Positions 6,552-14,593 of a stretch of DNA of 64,000 nt are shown here, piece by piece. The DNA comes from Bernardetia sp. MNP-M8. Its GTDB lineage: Bacteria > Bacteroidota > Bacteroidia > Cytophagales > Bernardetiaceae. Numbering within the stretch: position 1 is the stretch's first letter; every line of letters begins with the position of its first letter. The DNA lies in the NCBI RefSeq assembly GCF_037126285.1, contig NZ_CP147012.1:1922001-1986000 (forward strand), read 5' to 3'. Below the pieces are notes generated by a model. It did no database searches. It was not told where the DNA came from and was given only the letters and a program-made list of their open reading frames with translations. The position numbers and the translations under genes were made by a program.

Positions 6552-9407
6552 ATGCGTTTTTTTTTACTTGTATTTTCTTTCTGCTTATTTTTTCAGACTT
6601 TTGTATTTTCTCAAAATGAGAATACGCTAAAAGAAGGATTACAAAACCTTCAATCCAAAAATTACCCAAAAGCAATTTCTATTTTTGATGGATTACTACT
6701 CAAAGAACCTCAAAATACGGCTCTGCTTTACAATCGTGCGTATGCTACGCTGCTGCTGCATCAGTCTAATAAAGTCATCGAAACCAAAACAGAAGATTTG
6801 CGTTTCAAAAACTTTCAATCTCAACACGATACACTAAAACACGCTTATAATTTGGCTTCTCAAGCCTTAGAAAATTATAGAGCTTTGTCAGAATCAGACA
6901 AAAACAAACTCATTTCGGAAGGAATAGGCAATTTTAAAGATGTTTTTAACCTCAAAGAAGGCATTGCAACAGCAGCTTCAAATTTGATTGTCGATGCTTT
7001 TTATTATGTTCCTTTTCAGCGTTTGCCACTTACGCCTCCTTACAATCGCCCAGAAAATGCAGATACGACACAGGCTTTGCGCCATATTTTGGTCTTACAA
7101 GCAACTGATTTTTTGGAAACCTATCAAAAAACTCGTCCATACAACGGAATCAGAAACGCTCGTCGAAGTCTGTTGAAAGAATTTATAAATATTCCAGATT
7201 TACGTGCTAGAGGAACAGGAAATGGTTATTTGTATGAAAAATATTGTGATTGTATTTTGGAAGATTACACCGAAGACGAACTAAGAAACATTATTCCAGA
7301 ATTTTATGGTGCAGATTGGAATTTTCCTGAATATGGCTACAAAAATAAAGAAGAATACAAAAAATTAGAAGCCTTTGCCAAAACAAAAAACATGACAGTT
7401 TTGCAGCTTTTTTGTAAACTGAATCTTCATTATAAAGGAGTTATTTATGAATCTAATAATGATAAGTGTATAAATTGTGATTTGTATGAAGGTTTTATAA
7501 AAGAGTTTGCACCTCATCAACTTGCCTTTGTAGCCGTTCAGAAGTTGGCTAGTCCGTTGATTGTTGATAAAAAATGGAATGAAGCCAGTGCAGTTTATCA
7601 AAAATTCAAGCCTTTATTTGTTCAAAATAATAATGAGAAAAACTTTGGTGAAAACGATTTTGATAAAATAATTGCTCTTCTAAATGCAAAAGAAGACAAT
7701 CTCAACTTAAAGAATTTAGGACAAAACGTAAATACAAAAGGCTACGAAACTGCACCAGTTCCATTTTTAGATGCGTATGGAAATGAAGGACTTTATTTTT
7801 GTAGAATGGATTTGGGAACAGGGCAAGATGTGTATTATTCGATGTTTGAAAACGGTAAATATTCGAAAGCAATTCGTTTGCCTGATGGCGTAAATACAAA
7901 TACGCATGAAGTTCCTCAAAGTGTCAGTTTTGATGGAAATACGCTTGTTTTGTTCGGAAATTATGGAAGTCTTGATGCCTATAAAATTGAGTTACGACAA
8001 CAAAATAACAAACTAGGAAATGGAGATTTGTTTTTTGCAGAACGAAATATAAAACAAGATAATACTACAAATTCTCCCACTTGGGGACGTATAAAAGCCT
8101 TTCCTTTTCCTGTCAATACACCAAATTATGAAGCAGGTTTGAGTTTTTCAGTTGATGGAAATGCTGTTGTTTTTTCGTCGGATAGAGAAGGCGTAGTAGG
8201 AAATTATTTACCCAAAGCTCCTAAAGACCGTTTGTATTTTCACGGAAGAGAAGAATTTAATATTGATATTTTTGTAAGTGAAAAAAATCAAGAAACTGGA
8301 GAATGGAACGAACCAATAAACTTGGGCGAAATTATAAACACTCCTTTTGCCGAAACGCAGCCATTTTTGCATCCAGATATGAAAACGCTTTACTTTGTTT
8401 CGGACGGACATTATGGACTTGGGAGTGGCGATATTTTTATGTCAAAACGTTTAAATCCAAATTCTTGGACAGAATGGTCTGAACCTGTAAATTTAGGAAA
8501 AAGCATCAATACGCCATTTTTGGATGGTTTTTATATGGGAACTTCTGGAGAGTTTGCTTTTATTGTTTTGAAAAACACAGAAACAAATAATCAACAGAAT
8601 CAAAATAATTCTTACAAGACCAATTATGACATTTATCGTTTTGAAGTGCCTGAGCGTTTTCGTCCAGACCCTGTTTTGCCACCTACAATTATCATAGGAA
8701 AAATTGTTGATAAGAATGGAAAAGGAATTCAGACACAAATTTTTATAGAAGATTTGACAACAGGAAAAATTATTTCTTCAACAAAAAGTAATGCAAAAGA
8801 TGGCTCATTTCAAGTTCAAATTTCAAGTAATTTACTTTCTAACTCAAATTCTACTTCTTCAAAAATAGGAATGTATGCAAAACAAGAAGGTACGTTTTCT
8901 ACTTCTCAAAATATTTCTATCAATCAGAATGCAAGTCAAGGAAATAAAGGAGGAAATACTGAAAATAATAATGGAACAAATCAAACAGGAATAAAAGACA
9001 AACCGATTATTTTTAACGCCAATCAAAACCTAGAAATTTATGAAATATCCGAACTCATAGACGACCAAAAAACAGTCCGACTAAATAATCTATTTTTTGA
9101 TTTTGATAGTTATGCACTACAAGAAACTTCTTTACCTGAAATATATCGTCTTTTTGAAATTTTGAAAGAAAACCCAACGCTGAAAGTAAATATTGAAGGA
9201 CATACTGACAACACAGGAAAAGCAGATTATAATTTACAACTCTCAAAAGACAGAGCAAAAGCAGTTTCAGAACAACTTATTTCTTTAGGAATTGATAAAA
9301 GCAGAGTAAGTTATGAAGGATTTGGTTCTCAAAAACAAATAGCTGATAATTTTAATGAAGAAGGAAGAGCCAAAAATCGTAGAGTTGAATTTAGATTGTC
9401 TAAATAA
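6552..9407 (+). CDS. PorE-like envelope protein: TPR, beta-propeller, CarboxypepD_reg-like and OmpA domains
   Basis: 951 residues. Signal peptide 1-20 (cleavage near VFSQ). TPR-like helices at about 22-110 (NLQSKNYPKAISIFDGLLLKEPQNTALLYNRAYA). PD40/WD40-like blades span about 400-690, including QPFLHPDMKTLYFVSDGHYGLGSGDIFMSKRL. A carboxypeptidase-regulatory-like fold lies at 715-780, then an Asn/Ser/Gly-rich linker. An OmpA peptidoglycan-binding domain covers about 845-951 (IEGHTDNTGKADYNLQLSKDRAKAV, NRRVEFRL). This order is that of PorE, which anchors the T9SS to peptidoglycan, and of related Bacteroidota OmpA proteins. PorE is a lipoprotein, whereas no lipobox is visible here, so paralogue status is likely. 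A short bidirectional hairpin follows. Confidence 0.8.
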   Translation: MRFFLLVFSFCLFFQTFVFSQNENTLKEGLQNLQSKNYPKAISIFDGLLLKEPQNTALLYNRAYATLLLHQSNKVIETKTEDLRFKNFQSQHDTLKHAYNLASQALENYRALSESDKNKLISEGIGNFKDVFNLKEGIATAASNLIVDAFYYVPFQRLPLTPPYNRPENADTTQALRHILVLQATDFLETYQKTRPYNGIRNARRSLLKEFINIPDLRARGTGNGYLYEKYCDCILEDYTEDELRNIIPEFYGADWNFPEYGYKNKEEYKKLEAFAKTKNMTVLQLFCKLNLHYKGVIYESNNDKCINCDLYEGFIKEFAPHQLAFVAVQKLASPLIVDKKWNEASAVYQKFKPLFVQNNNEKNFGENDFDKIIALLNAKEDNLNLKNLGQNVNTKGYETAPVPFLDAYGNEGLYFCRMDLGTGQDVYYSMFENGKYSKAIRLPDGVNTNTHEVPQSVSFDGNTLVLFGNYGSLDAYKIELRQQNNKLGNGDLFFAERNIKQDNTTNSPTWGRIKAFPFPVNTPNYEAGLSFSVDGNAVVFSSDREGVVGNYLPKAPKDRLYFHGREEFNIDIFVSEKNQETGEWNEPINLGEIINTPFAETQPFLHPDMKTLYFVSDGHYGLGSGDIFMSKRLNPNSWTEWSEPVNLGKSINTPFLDGFYMGTSGEFAFIVLKNTETNNQQNQNNSYKTNYDIYRFEVPERFRPDPVLPPTIIIGKIVDKNGKGIQTQIFIEDLTTGKIISSTKSNAKDGSFQVQISSNLLSNSNSTSSKIGMYAKQEGTFSTSQNISINQNASQGNKGGNTENNNGTNQTGIKDKPIIFNANQNLEIYEISELIDDQKTVRLNNLFFDFDSYALQETSLPEIYRLFEILKENPTLKVNIEGHTDNTGKADYNLQLSKDRAKAVSEQLISLGIDKSRVSYEGFGSQKQIADNFNEEGRAKNRRVEFRLSK

Positions 9408-9413
9408 AAAATA

Positions 9414-9437
9414 AAACCCACGAGTAAATTCGTGGGT
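9414..9437. terminator. bidirectional terminator between convergent genes
   Basis: An 8-bp G+C-richer stem (ACCCACGA / TCGTGGGT, loop GTAAAT) in the 39-base gap between the OmpA-type gene and the leftward TPR gene. Confidence 0.65.
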
Positions 9438-9446
9438 CAAATTCAG

Positions 9447-10286
9447 TTACTTACAATATTTAGCTTTCAGTTCAGCGACTTCATTCCCATATTGATTAGC
9501 ATACCCTAATTCTTCAGCTATCTTTAGATCAGCACAAGCTTTCTTTAGCTTATTTTTTTCTATCAGAATCAAAGCTCTGATTTTATAAGCATAAGAGTTG
9601 GTAGGAAATAGTTCAATAGAATAGTTAATGTCTTCTAATGCCCCTTTTATATCTCCTATTTTGAGTTTGCTATAACTTCTATTACTATATCCTAATGGCT
9701 TGTCAGGAGCTAGTTTTATAGATTTGTCAAAAAACTTAATAGATTCTTGATACTTACCCATAACTTGATATTTGAATCCTATATTTACATAAGCTGGGAC
9801 ATAATTAGAATCAATTTTAATTACTTGATTCAAGTATTTTAGAGTTTCATCAGGTTTGTTTACCTCATCACAAACTGCTGCTAAATTATTTAACGCATCA
9901 AGATTAGTAGAATCTGTTTCAATAGCTTGAATAAAGTCACTATATGCGCCTTCGTAATCCATAATATAAACCTTCATTTCACCTCTACTTGATAAGAAAA
10001 AAGCTTTATTTTTTAGATTATAAGCTTTTTCTATACCTAAAGAATAATCTAAAATAGCTTTATCATACAATTTGAAAGCTTGGAACAATGATCCTCTCAT
10101 GCTATAAAGATTCATAGAATCAGGCATTTCACTAATAGCAAAACTTAGTATATCTAAAGCTTCTTTATATTCCTTTTTCTCAATTTTTTCGTTTGCTTTA
10201 TCAATATATCTAGTAGCACTTTCTGATTGTGCAAAACTAAAAGTTGTACATAGAGAAATTAGCAAAGCTATTACTATTGTTTTCAT
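9447..10286 (-). CDS. secreted tetratricopeptide repeat protein
   Basis: 279 residues with a signal peptide (1-19, ending FSFAQ), then consecutive TPR units to the C terminus. Examples are DKANEKIEKKEYKEALDILSFAISEMPDSMNLYSMRG, AYSDFIQAIETDSTNLDALNNLAAV and KYQESIKFFDKSIKLAPDKPLGYSNRSYSKL. About six repeats are visible, making a protein-protein interaction scaffold in the periplasm. The final ACADLKIAEELGYANQYG is a common end of such Bacteroidota proteins. First of several leftward envelope genes. The partner is unknown. Confidence 0.8.
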   Translation of the reverse strand: MKTIVIALLISLCTTFSFAQSESATRYIDKANEKIEKKEYKEALDILSFAISEMPDSMNLYSMRGSLFQAFKLYDKAILDYSLGIEKAYNLKNKAFFLSSRGEMKVYIMDYEGAYSDFIQAIETDSTNLDALNNLAAVCDEVNKPDETLKYLNQVIKIDSNYVPAYVNIGFKYQVMGKYQESIKFFDKSIKLAPDKPLGYSNRSYSKLKIGDIKGALEDINYSIELFPTNSYAYKIRALILIEKNKLKKACADLKIAEELGYANQYGNEVAELKAKYCK

Positions 10287-10314
10287 TTTGTAGTCTTAGA
10301 GTTAAAATAAAATC

Positions 10315-10794
10315 TTACAACTGCTTAAATGATTTTGCAATTTCAACCATTTGTTTTTCAAATAAGGCTCTCTGATTTTTGGCAGTCCATTGAGCAATCT
10401 GATAATAATTGTCTTTTCCTTTTATGATTGTAAAGCTATAATAGACAGCAATTTTATCTTGTGTTTGTCCTTGAATGGTAAAGTTTTTGGCAGCTAAACC
10501 ATTAATTTCCCAATCTTCGATTTCAGTACGTGCGCTGATAGTTATGGTTTCACCAATAGAATGATTTATAATATCTGTATAGCCTTTTAAATTTGGTGGA
10601 TATACTTCTTCTGCATTATTATCTATTATCTTTTTAGTAAACTCTTTACGGTCTTCTTCTATTACAATGACAAAAAGTTCTTTATCAAGATTTTGATATT
10701 GAAGTGAAGCATTAGGGTTTAGAGAATCGGTTGTACTCAAGAAGTCAGGCAATTCTAAAGAATAGTCGTTGTTGATTTCTATAATTTTGTTCAT
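10315..10794 (-). CDS. hypothetical protein, possibly DcrB/PsbP-like
   Basis: 159 residues without signal peptide or membrane segment. It begins MNKIIEINNDYSLELPDFLSTTDSLNPNASLQYQN and ends with YQIAQWTAKNQRALFEKQMVEIAKSFK. A small alpha/beta layout with a final amphipathic helix and the phrase (Y)YQI..WT resembles the DcrB/DUF1795/PsbP-like fold used by many small stress or envelope proteins. The match is by pattern only. A -7-like TAACTTTG lies at 10830-10823 on the minus strand. Confidence 0.55.
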   Translation of the reverse strand: MNKIIEINNDYSLELPDFLSTTDSLNPNASLQYQNLDKELFVIVIEEDRKEFTKKIIDNNAEEVYPPNLKGYTDIINHSIGETITISARTEIEDWEINGLAAKNFTIQGQTQDKIAVYYSFTIIKGKDNYYQIAQWTAKNQRALFEKQMVEIAKSFKQL

Positions 10795-10896
10795 AATTTA
10801 GTATTTTTAGGTTTTATAGAAGCAAAGTTAGTCATTTTAAAATCTCATCATTAGAATTTTTGAAATGACTTTATAGTTTTATTTTTTATCAAAAAG

Positions 10897-11412
10897 CTAT
10901 ACAAAAAGTAATAATAAAGTCAGAATAACTCCTGCTAAGGTAAAATACAAGCCTTTCTTGAAAACACTTGTCTTAGGTAAAAACATAAAGAATGAAGAAA
11001 ATGAAAAGAATAGTAGCGCAATTCCAAAAAAGATATTAAGAAAAAACAATGAATCACCAGATTTTGACTTGTGTAGATGTGTCATTTTATCCAAAATAAA
11101 AGGTAGTTCTTTTACTTTATAGTCAGCTATTCCAGTTTCTTTATCATATATTCCATTTTGAAAATAGATTTTATTACTTTCTTCTTTAGTAACCTTTAGT
11201 CTCCTCATTTCTAATAATTTACCTAACTCATCTGAAGAAGCATTTACTTTTATTTGTTTTGTAACTTCCCTTTCTTGCTTGAACGCATCCGAATCTCTAA
11301 AAATCAAAATAATTCCACTAAGCGCATACACACTCATAATTCCAACTAGAAAAAAGCCTAAATAGCGATGAATAATTCGTATCTTTAAAGACATAGAGTT
11401 TTTATTTGCCAT
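10897..11412 (-). CDS. PepSY-associated membrane protein (PepSY_TM-like)
   Basis: 171 residues. TM1 at about 13-35 (IIHRYLGFFLVGIMSVYALSGIILIFRD) has the HR-G-LG-Y-SG-I pattern typical of PepSY-associated transmembrane proteins. A periplasmic loop follows, then the KMTHLHKS phrase with conserved His residues and two TMs near 118-140 and 150-170. Such proteins are often tied to iron-siderophore or diheme electron transfer at the inner membrane. It is shorter than the common 350-500-residue PepSY_TM proteins and resembles the small Bacteroidota subfamily. Function not assignable further. Confidence 0.65.
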   Translation of the reverse strand: MANKNSMSLKIRIIHRYLGFFLVGIMSVYALSGIILIFRDSDAFKQEREVTKQIKVNASSDELGKLLEMRRLKVTKEESNKIYFQNGIYDKETGIADYKVKELPFILDKMTHLHKSKSGDSLFFLNIFFGIALLFFSFSSFFMFLPKTSVFKKGLYFTLAGVILTLLLLFV

Positions 11413-11645
11413 TGTTTTTTTGATTGAATTTTATAAGAATAGTTTTGTAGTCTATAAAAATACATTTATTTAGAATGATTATAAACAAAGTCAAAAGTAA
11501 TAAATCTTTTGGGTTTTGCTACCACTCATATTGCTTTTTAAGTTATATTCTATTTTAACCACATGGCATTCTGTGTGAAACAGATTTTTTTTTATTAGTT
11601 TGAGTATAAAATGGTAGGCAAATCAAAAAAAGCACTTGTTTTTTA

Positions 11646-11679
11646 CAAAAAAAAACTCACTCATTTGAAATAAGTGAGG
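11646..11679 (-). terminator. terminator after the PspB-like gene
   Basis: Hairpin with stem CTCACT / AGTGAG extended by A-T pairs, followed on the minus strand by nine T. It lies 27 bases after the stop of the gene ending at 11706. Confidence 0.75.
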
Positions 11680-11705
11680 AAATACTATTAAGAAAAATAT
11701 TTTTA

Positions 11706-12011
11706 TTAACGCAATTTAAAGCGTTTGCTATCTCTTACTTGACTTACTGTATTCTTGATACGAGTAATATCTTCCATAGAAGCTCCTGCTGTAAGAATAT
11801 CCAAATCTGCACTTGAGACAATTACTTCTACATTTTCCAAACGTTGGCGCAGTTCATCATTTTCTTGCATTATCATATCAAGTTGTTGTTGTTCTTGTTG
11901 ACTAAGACGACGAGCAACTTCTAGTTTTTTTACTTTATAGAAATAATTTGTGACAATAGCACTTGTAGCAATTCCAAATGTACTACCAAATATAATTAAT
12001 AGCTCTAGCAT
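11706..12011 (-). CDS. PspB-like membrane-anchored coiled-coil protein
   Basis: 101 residues: one N-terminal membrane helix (2-24), then a charged coiled coil RLSQQEQQQLDMIMQENDELRQRLENVEVIVSSAD. Size, topology and the (L)SQ-EQ-L phrase closely resemble PspB, the phage-shock regulator that anchors PspA/PspC at the inner membrane. A C-terminal basic tail of about 30 residues (ITRIKNTVSQVRDSKRFKLR) is extra compared with the 75-residue enterobacterial PspB. No PspA or PspC gene is in the window, so a phage-shock role is inference. Confidence 0.55.
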   Translation of the reverse strand: MLELLIIFGSTFGIATSAIVTNYFYKVKKLEVARRLSQQEQQQLDMIMQENDELRQRLENVEVIVSSADLDILTAGASMEDITRIKNTVSQVRDSKRFKLR

Positions 12012-12079
12012 AAATGTTGGATTAAAGTTGATTCTAATGTTATCCTAATGTACGAAAAAAAACTAAATCAAGTTATATG

Positions 12080-12117
12080 AAAAAAAGCTATTCACTCAAA
12101 TTTCAATGAATAGCTTT
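12080..12117 (-). terminator. terminator after the DUF2911 gene
   Basis: Stem AAAGCTATTCA / TGAATAGCTTT with a 12-base loop, with a T run on the minus strand. It sits between the DUF2911 gene and the downstream PspB-like gene. Confidence 0.75.
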
Positions 12118-12166
12118 ATCAGATTTATTAAAATAGTTTCAATTTATACTTTTTGCTAAAACTACT

Positions 12167-13039
12167 TTACTTTTTTTTCCATTGCAATAGACTAGTTTCA
12201 ATGCTTGCTTTACGAGCGTCATAAAAACCACCACCATTTTTTGCACCCATTTCTTGTGCTTTTTTGGCATGTGCAATAGCTTCTTTATATTTTCCTTGTT
12301 TTGCTTTTACTTGTGCCATAATCCACTGAGGAAAGAAATGTTGTTCATTTAATTTTGTAGACAGAGTAGCCCAAGTAGCAGCTTTTGCTATATCCAAATC
12401 ATTCTGAACATAATATTCAGCAGCCGAAGCATAATCATACCATGCTCTACCATAAATACCCATTCCTTTATCAATAGAAGCAACAGCATTTGCTTTTGTG
12501 TCTGTCGTAATTTTTACAGCAATGCTCAATTTTTCCCAACTCATTACTAAATGTGCTTCCATATCTGACTGAGGCAAAATCATATAAGATAAATATTCAC
12601 GCATATCAGTTTCTTTTGGAGTTACTTCTACACGAATTACATCATCTTCTTCTAAATAAGAAAACACACCATTTCCTTTAGAATCTTTATTTAAAATAAC
12701 AGTCCATTTTTTTTCATTTGGAATAGTGATAATTGTATAAGAACCAGCCTCTACTTTTTGTCCTTCTACCATAACATCAGTACTGAAAGTAATTTTTGTA
12801 GGTGAGTTTGCACCTGTACGCCACATTTCGCCATAAGGAATAAGTTTTCCCCAAATCTCACGATCACGAACAGCAGGAGAAGAGTAATCTACTGAGATTT
12901 TGGTAACCCCAATTACTTGTGAAACCGAAGCTGCTGGACTAGGGACAGGCATTTCTACTTGAGCACAAGATTGTTGAATGGCAAGCAAGAAAAGTGCAAT
13001 GATAATGGGAACGATTAAGAGCGTATGTAAATGTTTCAT
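12167..13039 (-). CDS. DUF2911-family secreted protein
   Basis: The frame is open to 13099, but the ATG at 13039 (MKHLHTLLIVPIIIALFLLAIQQSCAQ) directly precedes a signal peptide and is preferred, giving 290 residues. The DUF2911 domain at about 30-150 is clear: SVDYSSPAVRDREIWGKLIPYGEMWRTGANSPTKITFS, then GSYTIITIPNEKKWTVILNK. The C-terminal part has TPR-like helices (KAATWATLSTKLNE; GKYKEAIAHAKKAQEMGAKN). DUF2911 is common in secreted Bacteroidota proteins and its function is unknown. It diverges from uppP. Confidence 0.85.
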   Translation of the reverse strand: MKHLHTLLIVPIIIALFLLAIQQSCAQVEMPVPSPAASVSQVIGVTKISVDYSSPAVRDREIWGKLIPYGEMWRTGANSPTKITFSTDVMVEGQKVEAGSYTIITIPNEKKWTVILNKDSKGNGVFSYLEEDDVIRVEVTPKETDMREYLSYMILPQSDMEAHLVMSWEKLSIAVKITTDTKANAVASIDKGMGIYGRAWYDYASAAEYYVQNDLDIAKAATWATLSTKLNEQHFFPQWIMAQVKAKQGKYKEAIAHAKKAQEMGAKNGGGFYDARKASIETSLLQWKKK

Positions 13040-13178
13040 AAAAAAGAGAGAAATAATAAAAAATAGTGAATAGTAAATATTGTCTTTAAAATTACCCAAA
13101 ATTTACGTAAAAAATTGATTCAAAGATAAAACAATTCTTTATTTATGAAATGATTTAGTTTTTTTTACGAAAAAGTAG

Positions 13179-13208
13179 TTGTCTTGTTGCCAAACTCTTT
13201 TAATTTTG
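13179..13208 (+). promoter_or_regulatory. promoter of uppP
   Basis: TTG at 13179-13181, a 19-base spacer, then TAATTTTG at 13201-13208, fitting the Bacteroidota consensus. The predicted leader is about 45 bases to the ATG at 13260. Confidence 0.65.
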
Positions 13209-13259
13209 TGCCTTTGATTATGAAAAACAAGACTTTAGAAATAAAATAAAAAAGAATTT

Positions 13260-14123
13260 ATGGAATGGTTGGAAGCTCTCATTTTAGGTATTTTGCAAGG
13301 ATTAACAGAATTTTTGCCTGTCAGTAGTAGTGGACATTTAGAACTAGGAAAAGCTCTTTTGAGAATAGAACCCTCTGACGATCTTCTTTTTTCTATCATC
13401 CTGCATGCTGCAACTGCTCTTAGTACAGTTGTTATTTTTAGAAAAGAAATTGGTTTTATTTTGAAAGGAATGCTCAAGTTCAAATGGAATGATGAATGGG
13501 AATTTGCTGTAAAAATAGTTATTTCGATGATTCCTGTCGGAATAATTGGTGTGTTTTTTAAGAAATGGGTAGAGTCTTTCTTTGTAGGAAATATTCCTTT
13601 TGTGGGTGGCATGTTGATGATTACAGGAGTTTTGTTACTCATTACTCGCCTAAAGCAAGAGAATAGTGTTCCTACAAGTGGACAACAATCTATTTTAGAT
13701 GATGAAACAACTCTAAAAGAAACACATAGCCAAACGGCTGCTCTCAATCAAAATATTTCTTATTTACAGGCTTTTATTATCGGACTTGCACAAGCAATAG
13801 CTGTTTTACCAGGAATTTCTCGTTCGGGTGCTACCATTGCAACAGCTCTTTTGATTGGAGTTCCACGTAGTGAAGCTGCTCGTTTTTCGTTTTTGATGGT
13901 TCTTGCACCTATTTTTGGAGCTACACTTTTAGAAGTAAAAGATTATTTTGAAAGTCCAAATCCTGCTTCTTTAGATATTTCTTTTCTCTCCATTGGATTT
14001 ATTACAGCTTTCATAGTCGGACTGATTGCTTGTTATTGGATGGTAGAGCTAGTTAAGAAACGTAAACTTATTTATTTTGCTATATACTGTTTGATTGTTG
14101 GTTTGATTGCGTTTTTTATATAA
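13260..14123 (+). CDS. uppP: undecaprenyl-diphosphatase
   Basis: 287 residues, a polytopic BacA/UppP-family enzyme that dephosphorylates undecaprenyl pyrophosphate so the lipid carrier can be reused in peptidoglycan and polysaccharide synthesis. The catalytic (E/Q)xxxE motif is in QGLTEFLPVSSSGH (13-26), and the second signature PGISRSGAT is at 184-192. A hydrophilic insert at about 131-165 (LKQENSVPTSGQQSILDDETT...) between the two halves is longer than in E. coli, as is usual in Bacteroidota. Monocistronic, with its own promoter and terminator. Confidence 0.96.
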   Translation: MEWLEALILGILQGLTEFLPVSSSGHLELGKALLRIEPSDDLLFSIILHAATALSTVVIFRKEIGFILKGMLKFKWNDEWEFAVKIVISMIPVGIIGVFFKKWVESFFVGNIPFVGGMLMITGVLLLITRLKQENSVPTSGQQSILDDETTLKETHSQTAALNQNISYLQAFIIGLAQAIAVLPGISRSGATIATALLIGVPRSEAARFSFLMVLAPIFGATLLEVKDYFESPNPASLDISFLSIGFITAFIVGLIACYWMVELVKKRKLIYFAIYCLIVGLIAFFI

Positions 14124-14230
14124 TATTTTTCTAAGGAATAAGAAGTAAATAAACTACTATTTTCAAATATTCAATTAACTGGTACTCAATAAATTAAATT
14201 CGTAATTGTTCCTAAAGTTATTATTAGCAA

Positions 14231-14284
14231 AAAATCATCCTTCAAAATCATTTTTTCATGAAATGATTTTGGAGGATTTTTTTT
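14231..14284 (+). terminator. terminator of uppP
   Basis: A long hairpin (about 20 bp, with a mismatch) around 14231-14276, followed by eight T. The rest of the 470-base gap to 14594 is A+T-rich with no coding frame, apart from the palindrome at 14541. Confidence 0.75.
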
Positions 14285-14540
14285 ATGGAAAATAAATTTT
14301 AATCTTTTTCACTAAAGAGTCTCTTTGCTATCCTCATCTTAGCAAACAGACAAATCAAGAAAACTATATTCTATAAAAATATCTTTACACAAACAAAAGC
14401 AAAAAAAATATATTCTTTTTTGTTGGAATAATTCTGAAATAGCTATAAAAGTGTTATTTCCAGTCAAATAATGAACAGATTTTTAATTTTGCTTTTAAAA
14501 ACTCTTAACTTGCCTACTTGTTATATCATTTTCAACTAAC

Positions 14541-14574
14541 AAACCCTAAGGGTCGCTGAAGACTCTTAGGGTTT
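14541..14574. repeat. AAACC...GGTTT palindrome, copy 1
   Basis: 14-bp arms (AAACCCTAAGGGTC / GACTCTTAGGGTTT, one G-T pair) around a 6-base centre. The element ends 19 bases before the ATG at 14594, the same gap as copy 2 before its own start. uppP already has a separate terminator, so termination is not the likely role. Confidence 0.75.
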
Positions 14575-14593
14575 CGAAACTAACTAATCAACT

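Noticed and set aside
13235-13747. 170-codon frame antisense to uppP
   Set aside because: No motif; uppP on the other strand is a clear family member.
14541-14574. Palindrome considered as a transcription terminator
   Set aside because: uppP already has its own terminator 250 bases earlier, no T tract follows, and sister copies lie between divergent genes.
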